Assembly (NCBI RefSeq): GCF_000236905.1 | Contig: NC_016531.1 | Location: 248,001-312,000 of the forward strand | Reading direction: 5' to 3' | DNA length: 64,000 nucleotides | Origin: Tetrapisispora phaffii CBS 4417 | Lineage: Eukaryota; Ascomycota; Saccharomycetes; Saccharomycetales; Saccharomycetaceae | Shown: piece by piece, positions 39,401 to 47,217 of the stretch | Numbering within the stretch: the stretch's first letter is position 1 | Layout: each line of letters starts with the position of its first letter | Made by a program: the position numbers and the translations under genes | Notes under the pieces: generated by a model | What the model was told of the DNA's origin: nothing | Databases searched by the model: none | Seen by the model: only the letters and a program-made list of their open reading frames with translations

Positions 39401-41086
39401 TCAAATAACTTTGTGATGATATTGATCGACATATGCAGATAAATCGGAGACAAAATCCTTTGGTGGATCATGCTCAACATCTTTGACTAAGTCAGTAACT
39501 TTTTCGAGGTCGAGATTCATAATTTTTGCCATATATGTCCCTATCTCGATATTTTCGTGATTACCTTGTAAGTGATCTAAAATATCATGCCAAAGTTGTC
39601 TGTTATTTGAATAAGCATATATGTTGACATCAACCGCAGAATGTCCATGTGTGGACCAACCAACATGAGCTCTCATAGAGACCATGTCGTTTAGCTTGTA
39701 ATGGATACTCATGAAATCATTTCCATACGAAAGGAGCTCCGCAATATCTTCCTTTGTGTAGTCCTTGATGTTAAGTTCCTTTTCCAAAATTTCATGTTTA
39801 ATGAAATTAGATTTAGATTTATTTACGTCATCCTTGTCACTATTCAATGAATTGGATTTGTAGAAAGTTGAGATTTTTTGAGCCAAATATTCACCAGAAT
39901 GTTTGGCATTATCTAAAATCTCTGGGTACCATAAGTATTCAATCATATCTTTTTCATTTTGTCTGGCAGCAACTAGTCCACCAGTTTCATGATCTGAGGT
40001 TGACAAGATGATGGTATCAACATCACTAGAATCTGCGTAATCAATAATTGCCTTAAAAGCTTCGTCAAAGGCTAATACTTCTCTTACTTGAGCAGCGGGA
40101 TCATTGTTGTGGCCTGCATGATCAATTCTTGAACCTTCGATCATTAAAAAGAAACCTTCTTCCGAATCCTTTGTACCCTCGTGTAATGCGTTAATGGCTA
40201 CCATTGCTTGTTCTTTTATGGATGGAAATTCATTTTCGTCTCTGTCAACATCGAATGGAATGTTGTCATCAGCTAATAGACATAATAATGGTAATGAAAC
40301 ATTTTTACCACCATCCAAGCTATCGAATTCTTTTTTGTTTCCGGCGTATTGCCATCCATTTTCGATTGATTCCGTAATCAAATTTCTACCATCTTTCCTA
40401 GCACCATTTGTAATATTAAGAGATTCAACTTCTCCACTATAAAAATGTGTTCTACCACCACCTATCATCAAGTCTACCATGTTTCCCAATACATAGTGGC
40501 CTAGCTGCTGCAAAGCGATTTGATCTTCTTGGGACCTCATGTTGACATGGGCACTAAAGGAAGCAGGTGTTGCGTCCGTTATTCTTGTTGTGACAACCAA
40601 ACCAGTCATGTAACCGTTTAATTTTGCACTTTCCAAAATTGTTCCACAAGGCTGTGTATCTGGGTAAATACCGATGGCCCCATTATACGTCTTTAAAGCA
40701 CATGCGAAGGCTGTGGCGCCCGCAGCTGAATCAGTGACTAACGAATCACTGGATCTTGTCCGAGAGGAGCCTATCAAATGTTTATCCAAGGTCAAAACAT
40801 CATTGTATGGTAAGTTGTATTTAAATTGTCTGTAGGATCTTGCTAAGGATAATGAAGTCGGACCCATTCCATCAGTAACGAAAAAAATGACATTCTTTTT
40901 ATTTGTTTTTCTGGAGTGCTCAAAAGCCAATGATCCTGGGACCAAAAGCTGCATGCACAAGAGCATAATAACGGAGGTTAGCACTGCAGTTAGCAAAACC
41001 GACCTCTTCTTTTTGTTCGACACGACTTTGCGGGGTGCCTTGTATGCCGGGTCTGATATTGGGTCATAATTTGTTGATCTTATCAT
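39401..41086 (-). CDS. PHO8: Vacuolar repressible alkaline phosphatase
   Basis: Pho8 is a vacuolar membrane alkaline phosphatase delivered by the AP-3 route and matured by proteases. The 561-residue protein (S. cerevisiae 566) has a cytosolic N-tail, a single type II anchor at about 29-49, and the alkaline phosphatase domain. Metal-site and active-site motifs are FFVTDGMGPTS (Asp72), DSLVTDSAAGATAFACALK with the phosphorylated Ser120, MIEGSRIDHAGHNNDPAAQ, LSTSDHETGGL and GWSTHGHSAVDV. The neighbour CWC21 on the same strand reproduces YDR481C-YDR482C. S. cerevisiae PHO8 is phosphate-repressed through Pho4. I did not find a CACGTG in the 222-bp upstream spacer. Confidence 0.96.
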   Translation of the reverse strand: MIRSTNYDPISDPAYKAPRKVVSNKKKRSVLLTAVLTSVIMLLCMQLLVPGSLAFEHSRKTNKKNVIFFVTDGMGPTSLSLARSYRQFKYNLPYNDVLTLDKHLIGSSRTRSSDSLVTDSAAGATAFACALKTYNGAIGIYPDTQPCGTILESAKLNGYMTGLVVTTRITDATPASFSAHVNMRSQEDQIALQQLGHYVLGNMVDLMIGGGRTHFYSGEVESLNITNGARKDGRNLITESIENGWQYAGNKKEFDSLDGGKNVSLPLLCLLADDNIPFDVDRDENEFPSIKEQAMVAINALHEGTKDSEEGFFLMIEGSRIDHAGHNNDPAAQVREVLAFDEAFKAIIDYADSSDVDTIILSTSDHETGGLVAARQNEKDMIEYLWYPEILDNAKHSGEYLAQKISTFYKSNSLNSDKDDVNKSKSNFIKHEILEKELNIKDYTKEDIAELLSYGNDFMSIHYKLNDMVSMRAHVGWSTHGHSAVDVNIYAYSNNRQLWHDILDHLQGNHENIEIGTYMAKIMNLDLEKVTDLVKDVEHDPPKDFVSDLSAYVDQYHHKVI

Positions 41087-41308
41087 TTTGGTTGTATGTA
41101 CTTAGTTGAAGTGAGAGGGACGTCAAACGGAGTATCTTAGTTGCAGACTCTTGCAATCCTAGTGTTTTAGCCCTTGGACCTTTTATGCCTGTATATATAT
41201 ATTTATAAAAGTGAATTTATTTATCGATTTCTTATCCTTGCTGAAAGCTATTATATAATTGTAAAGATAAAAAGGTTAAATCCGTGACATGGGCTACCCG
41301 GCTGCACC

Positions 41309-41701
41309 TTATTTCGATTCTTTTGTGGAGGCGTCCTGGTCTCGATCTATTCTGCTAGTGTAAGTGATGGGTTCATGTGCATCTAGTAACTTCTGCTTAT
41401 ATACTTTGCATTTCTGTTCAATCTCGTCCATGTCTGGGTCCTTACCTGTTGATTTGTTGTGTGCGATGAGTGATTGTTTGTAGTGTTCAGTTTCCAGTAG
41501 CGCCTGTCTCTTCTTCGAGTGCTCCAGCATCGAGATGTGTTTTTTCTTGATGGGCGTGACAGTCTTCTTGAGTGCAGTTGCCTGTTTCCGCACCAGATAG
41601 TTTTTGTTGTTAGCTCTGGAGTTATGTGCCAATGAGCTCTGGACGTGGCCCGAGGTGGAAGAGCCCTTTGCGCTCTTCAGACCGATACCGTTGTAGGACA
41701 T
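41309..41701 (-). CDS. CWC21: Pre-mRNA splicing factor Cwc21
   Basis: Cwc21 is a small spliceosome component (orthologue of human SRm300/SRRM2 N-terminus) that binds Prp8 and Snu114 and influences 5' splice-site positioning. The 130-residue protein (S. cerevisiae 135) starts MSYNGIGLKSAKGSSTSGHVQSSLAH, the highly conserved N-terminus. A short cwf21 helical domain follows (about 52-105, with KKKHISMLEHSKKRQ and EIEQKCKVYKQKL) and a polar tail. It lies between PHO8 and the KRE2/KTR6 gene as in YDR481C-482C-483W. A perfect 41-bp hairpin lies only 31 bp before the ATG and could fall in the 5' leader. Confidence 0.95.
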   Translation of the reverse strand: MSYNGIGLKSAKGSSTSGHVQSSLAHNSRANNKNYLVRKQATALKKTVTPIKKKHISMLEHSKKRQALLETEHYKQSLIAHNKSTGKDPDMDEIEQKCKVYKQKLLDAHEPITYTSRIDRDQDASTKESK

Positions 41702-41731
41702 AGTGCACGATTGCGGAGAGTTGCGATGGGA

Positions 41732-41772
41732 TGTGCTTGCTTGGAGCTACTTCGTAGCTCCAAGCAAGCACA
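41732..41772. repeat. 19-bp perfect hairpin with 3-nt loop next to CWC21
   Basis: Arm TGTGCTTGCTTGGAGCTAC at 41732-41750, loop TTC, and exact reverse complement at 41754-41772. If transcribed in the CWC21 leader it would form a very stable stem 31 nt from the start codon. Confidence 0.85.
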
Positions 41773-41840
41773 CACATATATGCTCACACACATATACACA
41801 TGCTCACACACTTATACATGCGCACTTATAATATATATGC
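41770..41840. repeat. Degenerate 16-20 bp tandem repeat
   Basis: Three to four imperfect copies of a unit like CACACATATACACATGCTCA follow the hairpin directly. Units vary by insertions and transitions; the array abuts the GC island. Confidence 0.6.
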
Positions 41841-42056
41841 ATGAGATGCGATGAGCTTACAGAATTTTCAGTCGCACGGCCCTATTACCCGGCGACCCAA
41901 CGCGAACTGGGTAACACTGCGGCTCGGGTCTCTGGAAAGGTGTTACCCGCCACGCGCACGGAACGCCCGGGCCCGTCCCTTCCGCGCGCCCCGTCACGAA
42001 GCAACACACACTTGCGCTACACTGCGCTGTGCTGCACTGCACTGCAGTTATTTGCC

Positions 42057-42083
42057 GCTTACCCGCCATTCCGCCGGGTAAGC
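42057..42083. promoter_or_regulatory. Reb1-site dyad in a 9-bp perfect inverted repeat
   Basis: GCTTACCCG at 42057-42065 and CGGGTAAGC at 42075-42083 are exact complements around a 9-bp spacer. Each arm contains the full Reb1 core TTACCCG. Reb1 is a general regulatory factor that clears nucleosomes and blocks readthrough transcription. Binding here is inferred. Confidence 0.65.
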
Positions 42084-42527
42084 AGTCCCTTAAGAACAAG
42101 GCCACGTATAAAAAACTACCTGCATACTCGATCGAGCGACAACAGCGCGTTACTTTTTCGAATTCTGCCGGTGTTCTGCCCGATCTCCGCGGGGCAGGGT
42201 CCTCGTTGTGGTGTTGTGAACTCGCACTCTGCAATTTCGTAACTGCAAAACCTCGAAACCGTCACTGCCTAAAACAGCACAGATCCGTTTCTTTTTCACG
42301 TTCTCGAGCAACGCAGTGAAAATTTGATGGCATGAAATAAGTGCACATCGCCTATTCTATAATATACATACACTCTCTATAATCACAACTTTATATGCTT
42401 ATCATATATATATAGGTGTCTCTGGTCGATGGATATAAAGTGGGTTTTATTGCTAGTCTGTAATACTCTAGATACCCCCTCCAACCACCAGAGAATCACA
42501 TCTTTCAAGCAGATCAAAACACTAAAT

Positions 42528-44072
42528 ATGAGAGTGGTGTTAAGTAGAAGAGTGCTCAGGTTTGCCGTCTTTGTTACACTTTCTTTCTTTTTCTTGTTGT
42601 TTTTTGTTTCAAACACAGCTTCGATTTCAAAGTCAGATGGCATTCTGGGGAATTTCCAATTACCCGATATGTCCCAGTACATCTTCCATGCAGGTGAGCC
42701 TCAGCTGGGCTCTGCGAACCTGACCGATCCATTCGGGATGTCCGAGTCAACCCAGAACAAACTGGAAGCATTGAGAGCAGAACTAAACGACAAGGACAGT
42801 CTGATCAACCAAAGACTAAGGAAGGAACAAGAGTTCAGGTTCCTGGAGTCGCAGAATATCGAGTCCTTCAATGCGTTGATCAGCAATAATCTCAATGATT
42901 TCGATTTCAATACAAATTTGCAAGGCTTGAGTGACGAGGATATATTGAAACAGAGCGAGATTCCTGCCAAACAGAAGGAGGCTGACAAATTGAAATTGGA
43001 GAAAGCTATCGCTGCTCAGAAAAGTTCAATTGAAAAGCCGGGGAAAGATGATCTAAATAAATATTTGGGTGTCTCGTATGCTAATGTTGGAAAACGACCA
43101 AAAGCGTGTTTCTTATTTGTCCTGCATCAACATTTGAAGTTCCAAACCGTGGAACAGATTGTCAAGTCAGTGACAGAGCTAGAAGAAAAATTCAACAGTA
43201 AGTTTAGATATCCGTACGTTTTCATCGCTGAGACTGAATTCACTCCAGAAGAAAAGCAATTGATCACAACCGAAATTAAATCGAAGGTCGACGTCCAATT
43301 TGGTGTTATTCCAAAGAAACTAGTTGACTATCCAGAGTGGATCGACCAAAACAAGGCTGCCGCAGGCAGATCGAAGTTGTACAACACACCTTTTGGTTCA
43401 TCGGAATCCTTCAAATTGATGCAAAGATATCTTTCTGGTTTCTTATGGCAGCACGACCTATTAGCAAACTTCGACTGGTATTGGAGAATTGAACCAAATA
43501 TTAGCTTGTATTGTGATATGCAATACGACATTTTCAGATGGATGCAAGACACTGGTTCCGTCTATTCATTCATCTATTCTGAAAAGACAGAACAGGACGC
43601 GGTCTCTTCGATTTGGAAGTCAACTAAGCGTTTCTGGAAAGAAAAACCAAACTATGTCGTCAAGAACAATCTTGAACGTTTTGGATGGAAGAATAATGGT
43701 CAAGACTATAACTTATGTTATTTCCTATCAACTTTGGAAGTAGGTAATTTGAATTACTGGAGATCACCAACTTATAAAGATTATTTCGACTTCATAGATC
43801 ATGAAGGTGGTATCTTTTATGAAAGATGGACGGATGAAGTTATAAGAACTCTTGCTCTAACTAATCATGTCGATAAGACAAAGATTCATTTCTTCCAAGA
43901 GATTGCTCTGTCTTATGATGGAAAACTAAATTGCCCAATTGATAATTTTGTCTGGAAGGATAACAATTGTAATTGTGATCAAGGTGACGATTTTACTTTT
44001 AGCACAAACTCATGTACAGTTAGGTATTATGATGAAAGAAAAATTAAGAAACCAGACGGATGGAATAGTTAA
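42528..44072 (+). CDS. Golgi GT15 mannosyltransferase of the KRE2/KTR6 type
   Basis: GT15 enzymes add alpha-1,2-mannose (Kre2/Mnt1) or take part in mannosylphosphate transfer (Ktr6/Mnn6) to O- and N-glycans in the Golgi. The ATG at 42528 places MRVVLSRRVLRFAVFV and a membrane anchor (about 11-27) at the N-terminus, as in relatives; an in-frame ATG at 42429 is ignored. The protein is 514 residues, longer than Kre2 (442), mainly from a helical stem (about 70-175). Catalytic-domain motifs: YPYVFIAETEF, DWYWRIEPNISLYCD (EPN at 322-324), nucleophile-position Glu404 (TLEVGNLNYWRSP), EGGIFYERWTDE and CNCDQGDDFTF. Sequence details lean to KTR6 (YPL053C). The PHO8-CWC21 neighbourhood leans to KRE2 (YDR483W). 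It likely descends from the gene ancestral to both. The Mn-ligand region is altered. Confidence 0.9.
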   Translation: MRVVLSRRVLRFAVFVTLSFFFLLFFVSNTASISKSDGILGNFQLPDMSQYIFHAGEPQLGSANLTDPFGMSESTQNKLEALRAELNDKDSLINQRLRKEQEFRFLESQNIESFNALISNNLNDFDFNTNLQGLSDEDILKQSEIPAKQKEADKLKLEKAIAAQKSSIEKPGKDDLNKYLGVSYANVGKRPKACFLFVLHQHLKFQTVEQIVKSVTELEEKFNSKFRYPYVFIAETEFTPEEKQLITTEIKSKVDVQFGVIPKKLVDYPEWIDQNKAAAGRSKLYNTPFGSSESFKLMQRYLSGFLWQHDLLANFDWYWRIEPNISLYCDMQYDIFRWMQDTGSVYSFIYSEKTEQDAVSSIWKSTKRFWKEKPNYVVKNNLERFGWKNNGQDYNLCYFLSTLEVGNLNYWRSPTYKDYFDFIDHEGGIFYERWTDEVIRTLALTNHVDKTKIHFFQEIALSYDGKLNCPIDNFVWKDNNCNCDQGDDFTFSTNSCTVRYYDERKIKKPDGWNS

Positions 44073-44377
44073 GTACTTATCGACGGTGAATATATCGTGA
44101 ACAGAAATATGCTATATCCGTATTATCGAACTGTTACAACATTCATGAAGGAAAATACGTATCAAGTGAGAATTGCATTTTCTTGATAAGATACAGGAAA
44201 CTTCTGTGATCGTTATATTATAATAAATATATAAATATATATAAGGCATCAAAGTAGCATGTCCAAGTGCCTGTAGAATAAGAAATAATATGAGATAATA
44301 TAAAATAATAAATAATAGAAATGGGAGTATAATTACAGGTCCAGTTGGTACTTACAAGTAAACGGTTTTATATATAA
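44073..44377. other. Convergent 3' spacer, no gene seen
   Basis: 305 AT-rich bases between two stop codons. A stretch of AATAATA-type repetition near 44280-44325 fits polyadenylation sequences. Confidence 0.35.
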
Positions 44378-45415
44378 TTAAAAGAACTCGGATATTTTTG
44401 TTTCAATCCAGTCCCATAAGACTAAATCAGTACCATTTTTCATGGCAGCTGCAATGTCTGCCCTTGGTTCGTGAACTTCATCGAAAGGAACAATGTAGAC
44501 ACCTTGGTCCTTAATGGTGAAACTTGGATTTAGAGCAGCATATAGTTCGGCGTATGCGCCATAAATAGTATCGTATTGCAAATATGACAGAACTTTGTTA
44601 GAGAATGCACTCAAATCTCTTGTCAACGCGGATTTTAATAGACCCGGGAAACATGATACAGATACACAACCAATTTTATCAACAATTTCTTTGTGTCTTG
44701 TGGCCCAAGCTTTGGCTTGATAAGCATTAGCAGCTTTAGAGTTACCATAAAGCGTAGTAGCATTTGGTCTTTTGTCTACTGGTGAATTTTCATACAATGG
44801 ATCCTCCCAATTAATACCATACTCAGGTGATGAAGCATAGTGAATTGCAGAACTTAGCCAAACAATTCTTTTCAACTTATCATCTTCTTTCAAAAACAAT
44901 GGATCTAAGAAATGCTGTAAAAGTTGTGGACCCATTACATTTGTAGCGAAAATCATTTCATAACCGAGTTTTGATGTTTGAGTATTAACAGCTGGGGCAA
45001 TACCGGCATTGTGGATAATAATATTCAATGGGTTTGATCCTAATGCTTCTTCAATTTTCTTAGCAGCTGGCTTGACAGTTTCAAAATCAGCCAAGTCACA
45101 ACCACCTACAACAGTAATTGATCCCTTGGAGTCCTTAATTTCTTCCAAAATAGATTCCTTGGCAGCCTCACCTTTTGCTTGTGTTCTCACAACTGATATA
45201 ACATTACAATTCTTGGAATATAGTAACTTCATAGTGTAGAAACCAATGCCAACATTTGAACCGGTGACAATAGCAGTCTTGCCAGTTAAATCAGGATAAT
45301 CTTCTGGTAAATATTTTGGCTTGTTAGGAAAAAGACCATAGAAATTTTCATATAAAAGATGTGTGAACTTTCCCTTTGGAGCAGGTTCAGTAGGCTTGAT
45401 TCCACTTGATGGCAT
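44378..45415 (-). CDS. Short-chain dehydrogenase/reductase, retinol-dehydrogenase-like
   Basis: This is a 345-residue classical SDR. The cofactor site TGSNVGIG is at 51-58 after AIVTG, NNAG is represented by HNAG (135-138), and the catalytic set is Ser188/Ser189 and Tyr223-x3-Lys227 (LYGNSKAANAY). An Arg at the end of beta-2 (SVVRTQAKGE, Arg77) suggests NADP(H) preference. There is no membrane segment and no targeting signal. The layout resembles fungal retinol-dehydrogenase or WW-oxidoreductase-like SDRs; the substrate cannot be told. No gene of this type is expected here in the S. cerevisiae order (KTR6/KRE2 to CNS1), so it is an insertion into, or a loss from, that order. The CACGTG palindrome in its upstream spacer is 294 bp away. 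Confidence 0.88.
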   Translation of the reverse strand: MPSSGIKPTEPAPKGKFTHLLYENFYGLFPNKPKYLPEDYPDLTGKTAIVTGSNVGIGFYTMKLLYSKNCNVISVVRTQAKGEAAKESILEEIKDSKGSITVVGGCDLADFETVKPAAKKIEEALGSNPLNIIIHNAGIAPAVNTQTSKLGYEMIFATNVMGPQLLQHFLDPLFLKEDDKLKRIVWLSSAIHYASSPEYGINWEDPLYENSPVDKRPNATTLYGNSKAANAYQAKAWATRHKEIVDKIGCVSVSCFPGLLKSALTRDLSAFSNKVLSYLQYDTIYGAYAELYAALNPSFTIKDQGVYIVPFDEVHEPRADIAAAMKNGTDLVLWDWIETKISEFF

Positions 45416-45979
45416 CGTTTGTTTTTAGTTCTGTTTGATTCTTTTGAGTATAGGAAGTTAAAAGTTCATTATTCAAGTTAAGTGAACTGCCAAATAAAAC
45501 ATATTGCAATAACCCAATTTATAAAAAGGCAATCACTTGATTACAAGTCTGATTATTAATTGAAATGTTATGTGTGAACTAAAAATTTCTGCTGCTTATG
45601 AAGCAACATCCTCTTAACTTATCCTCCCTATGCTTCACAACCTATCTTTTTCATAAGCGTTCCTTACTACCTCGTAATTATTTATATCTTTAAAATATTT
45701 ATTTGAATCACGTGATCTGTAAAGATTTGAAAACTTTTAGAATTTGCAATTAGTGATGAGATGAGATGAGATGCTTCAAGCTATTGTTGTTCAATGACAC
45801 TTGAATCTCAGTGTCTTTATTAGCTTGCATGCCAAATATATATTTCTGTGCGTGTGCACTGATAACGTATTTTGATCCTGTTGTTTAGAATCCTATTTCT
45901 GGTTAACGAAAACTTGTTCTGGGTTCATTTTTTATAAAGTTAGAGAACGGCAGCATTGTAAGATACTGTAGATACCAAC
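45416..45979. promoter_or_regulatory. Divergent SDR/CNS1 promoter with Cbf1-type palindrome
   Basis: This 564-bp spacer contains ATCACGTGAT at 45707-45716, a perfect 10-bp palindrome matching the best Cbf1 site. A GATGA pentamer repeat (GATGAGATGAGATGAGATG) lies near 45757-45775 and resembles tandem PAC-like GATGAG motifs. No gene seen. Confidence 0.5.
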
Positions 45980-47104
45980 ATGTCGAAATTACCAAAATAT
46001 GTCCCTGGTGTCAATGACCCGATTTTGCCTCCACAATTATCTGAATTTAAAGATAAGACTACCGATGAAGTTCTTGAAGAATTGAATAGAATGCCATTCT
46101 TTATGACCAAATTGGATGATTCAGATGGCAATGGTGGTTCAAATGTCACATTAGATGCTTTAAAAGCTTTAGCATACGAAGGTGAACCTCATGAAATTGC
46201 TGAAAATTTCAAAAAACAAGGCAATGAAGCTTATAAATTGAAACAGTATAGAAATGCAAGAGTTTTATATGAAAGAGGTATTGAAGTTAACTGCAACAAT
46301 GACAAGATTAATGAACTGCTTTTTGTAAATAAAGCTGCATGTGAATTAGAAATGAAAAATTATAGAAGTTGTATTAATGACTGTAAGAAAGCGTTATCAT
46401 TCAATCCATTGAATGTTAAATGTTATTTCCGTATGGCCAAAGCATTTTCAGCAATTGAAAAATATGATGAATCAAGAGAATCTATTGAATTTGGTTTGAA
46501 AGTAGATTCTAGAAATAGTTCTCTATTAAATTTACTGAAGACAATCATTAAAAAACAAGAAGAAAAGACTGCATATAGGCTGAAGTTAGAAAGAGAAAAG
46601 CAAGAAAAAGAAGGTAAAATGATTATCCTTGAGAATGCTATTAAATTAAGAAACATTAAAATAATTAATACCGATTCAGCTCCAGATTTACTAAAAGAAG
46701 CAAAGTTTTCTTTAGAAGATCCAATGGATTTTGAATCTCAATTGATATTTCCAGCAATTGCGATGTTCCCGACAACAGATGAATTTGATTTTATTGCATC
46801 TGTTAGTGAATTGACTACTGTCGGTGAATTACTAGATTTACTAATGGATAGACCATCAGAATGGTTTGCAATGGAGAAACACAGAAATTTCAGTAGCAAG
46901 AAATTAGTTGCCTATATGGAAACATTGGCTGGTGGTTTAGTTAAAGTTGGTAAAAAATTATCTTTTCATGAAATATTTAAAATGGATACTCCTAAAATTC
47001 CAATGTTTGACGATGCTGCAAAAATATATTTAGTTCCAAAAGTGGACAGTGATGATTGGTTAGTTAAATGGGATAAAAGTTCAGCAATTGAGAAGAGAAT
47101 CTAA
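45980..47104 (+). CDS. CNS1: Hsp90/Hsp70 TPR co-chaperone Cns1
   Basis: Cns1 is an essential cytosolic co-chaperone that binds Hsp90 and Hsp70 C-termini and activates Ssa1 ATPase; it also supports elongation factor eEF2 folding. The 374-residue protein (S. cerevisiae 385) has a conserved N-terminus (PKYVPGVNDPILPPQLSEF, MPFFMTKLDD). Three TPRs follow at about 75-190 (AENFKKQGNEAYKLKQYRNARVLY, LLFVNKAACELEMKNYRSC, VKCYFRMAKAFSAIEKYDES). A Lys/Glu linker helix leads to the C-terminal wheel-like domain. It is followed tail-to-tail by SLI15 as in YBR155W-YBR156C, with only 113 bp between the stops. Confidence 0.95.
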   Translation: MSKLPKYVPGVNDPILPPQLSEFKDKTTDEVLEELNRMPFFMTKLDDSDGNGGSNVTLDALKALAYEGEPHEIAENFKKQGNEAYKLKQYRNARVLYERGIEVNCNNDKINELLFVNKAACELEMKNYRSCINDCKKALSFNPLNVKCYFRMAKAFSAIEKYDESRESIEFGLKVDSRNSSLLNLLKTIIKKQEEKTAYRLKLEREKQEKEGKMIILENAIKLRNIKIINTDSAPDLLKEAKFSLEDPMDFESQLIFPAIAMFPTTDEFDFIASVSELTTVGELLDLLMDRPSEWFAMEKHRNFSSKKLVAYMETLAGGLVKVGKKLSFHEIFKMDTPKIPMFDDAAKIYLVPKVDSDDWLVKWDKSSAIEKRI

Positions 47105-47217
47105 TCACTGATTAATTTTTGAGATTTAAAAAAATAGGTAAATAGATATTTATTTGAAGTACAATATTTATATTAATGATAGAAATTTCTAATTTTCTTA
47201 TGAGTTATGATTTAATC

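Larger units (their letters stand above)
41702..42527. promoter_or_regulatory. CWC21/KRE2-type divergent promoter: GC island, Reb1 cluster, hairpin
   Basis: The spacer is 826 bp. From the CWC21 side it holds a 19-bp perfect hairpin, a degenerate CACACATATA-type repeat, and a GC island: 41881-42000 has 82 of 120 G or C by hand count. The island carries Reb1-like sites at 41885-41891, 41943-41949, 42059-42065 and 42075-42081, with a one-off version at 41909-41914. AACGCGAA lies at 41899-41906. ORFs through the island (41841-42242 and others) are rejected as composition artefacts. Confidence 0.6.

Noticed and set aside
41841..42319. Cluster of overlapping ORFs up to 133 codons in the CWC21/KRE2-type spacer
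   Set aside because: They lie in the GC island on both strands. Arg/Pro/Ala-rich translations are the expected artefact of such composition.
42429..42527. 33-codon upstream ATG extension of the KRE2/KTR6 gene
   Set aside because: Family members begin immediately before the membrane anchor with a short basic segment, matching the ATG at 42528.
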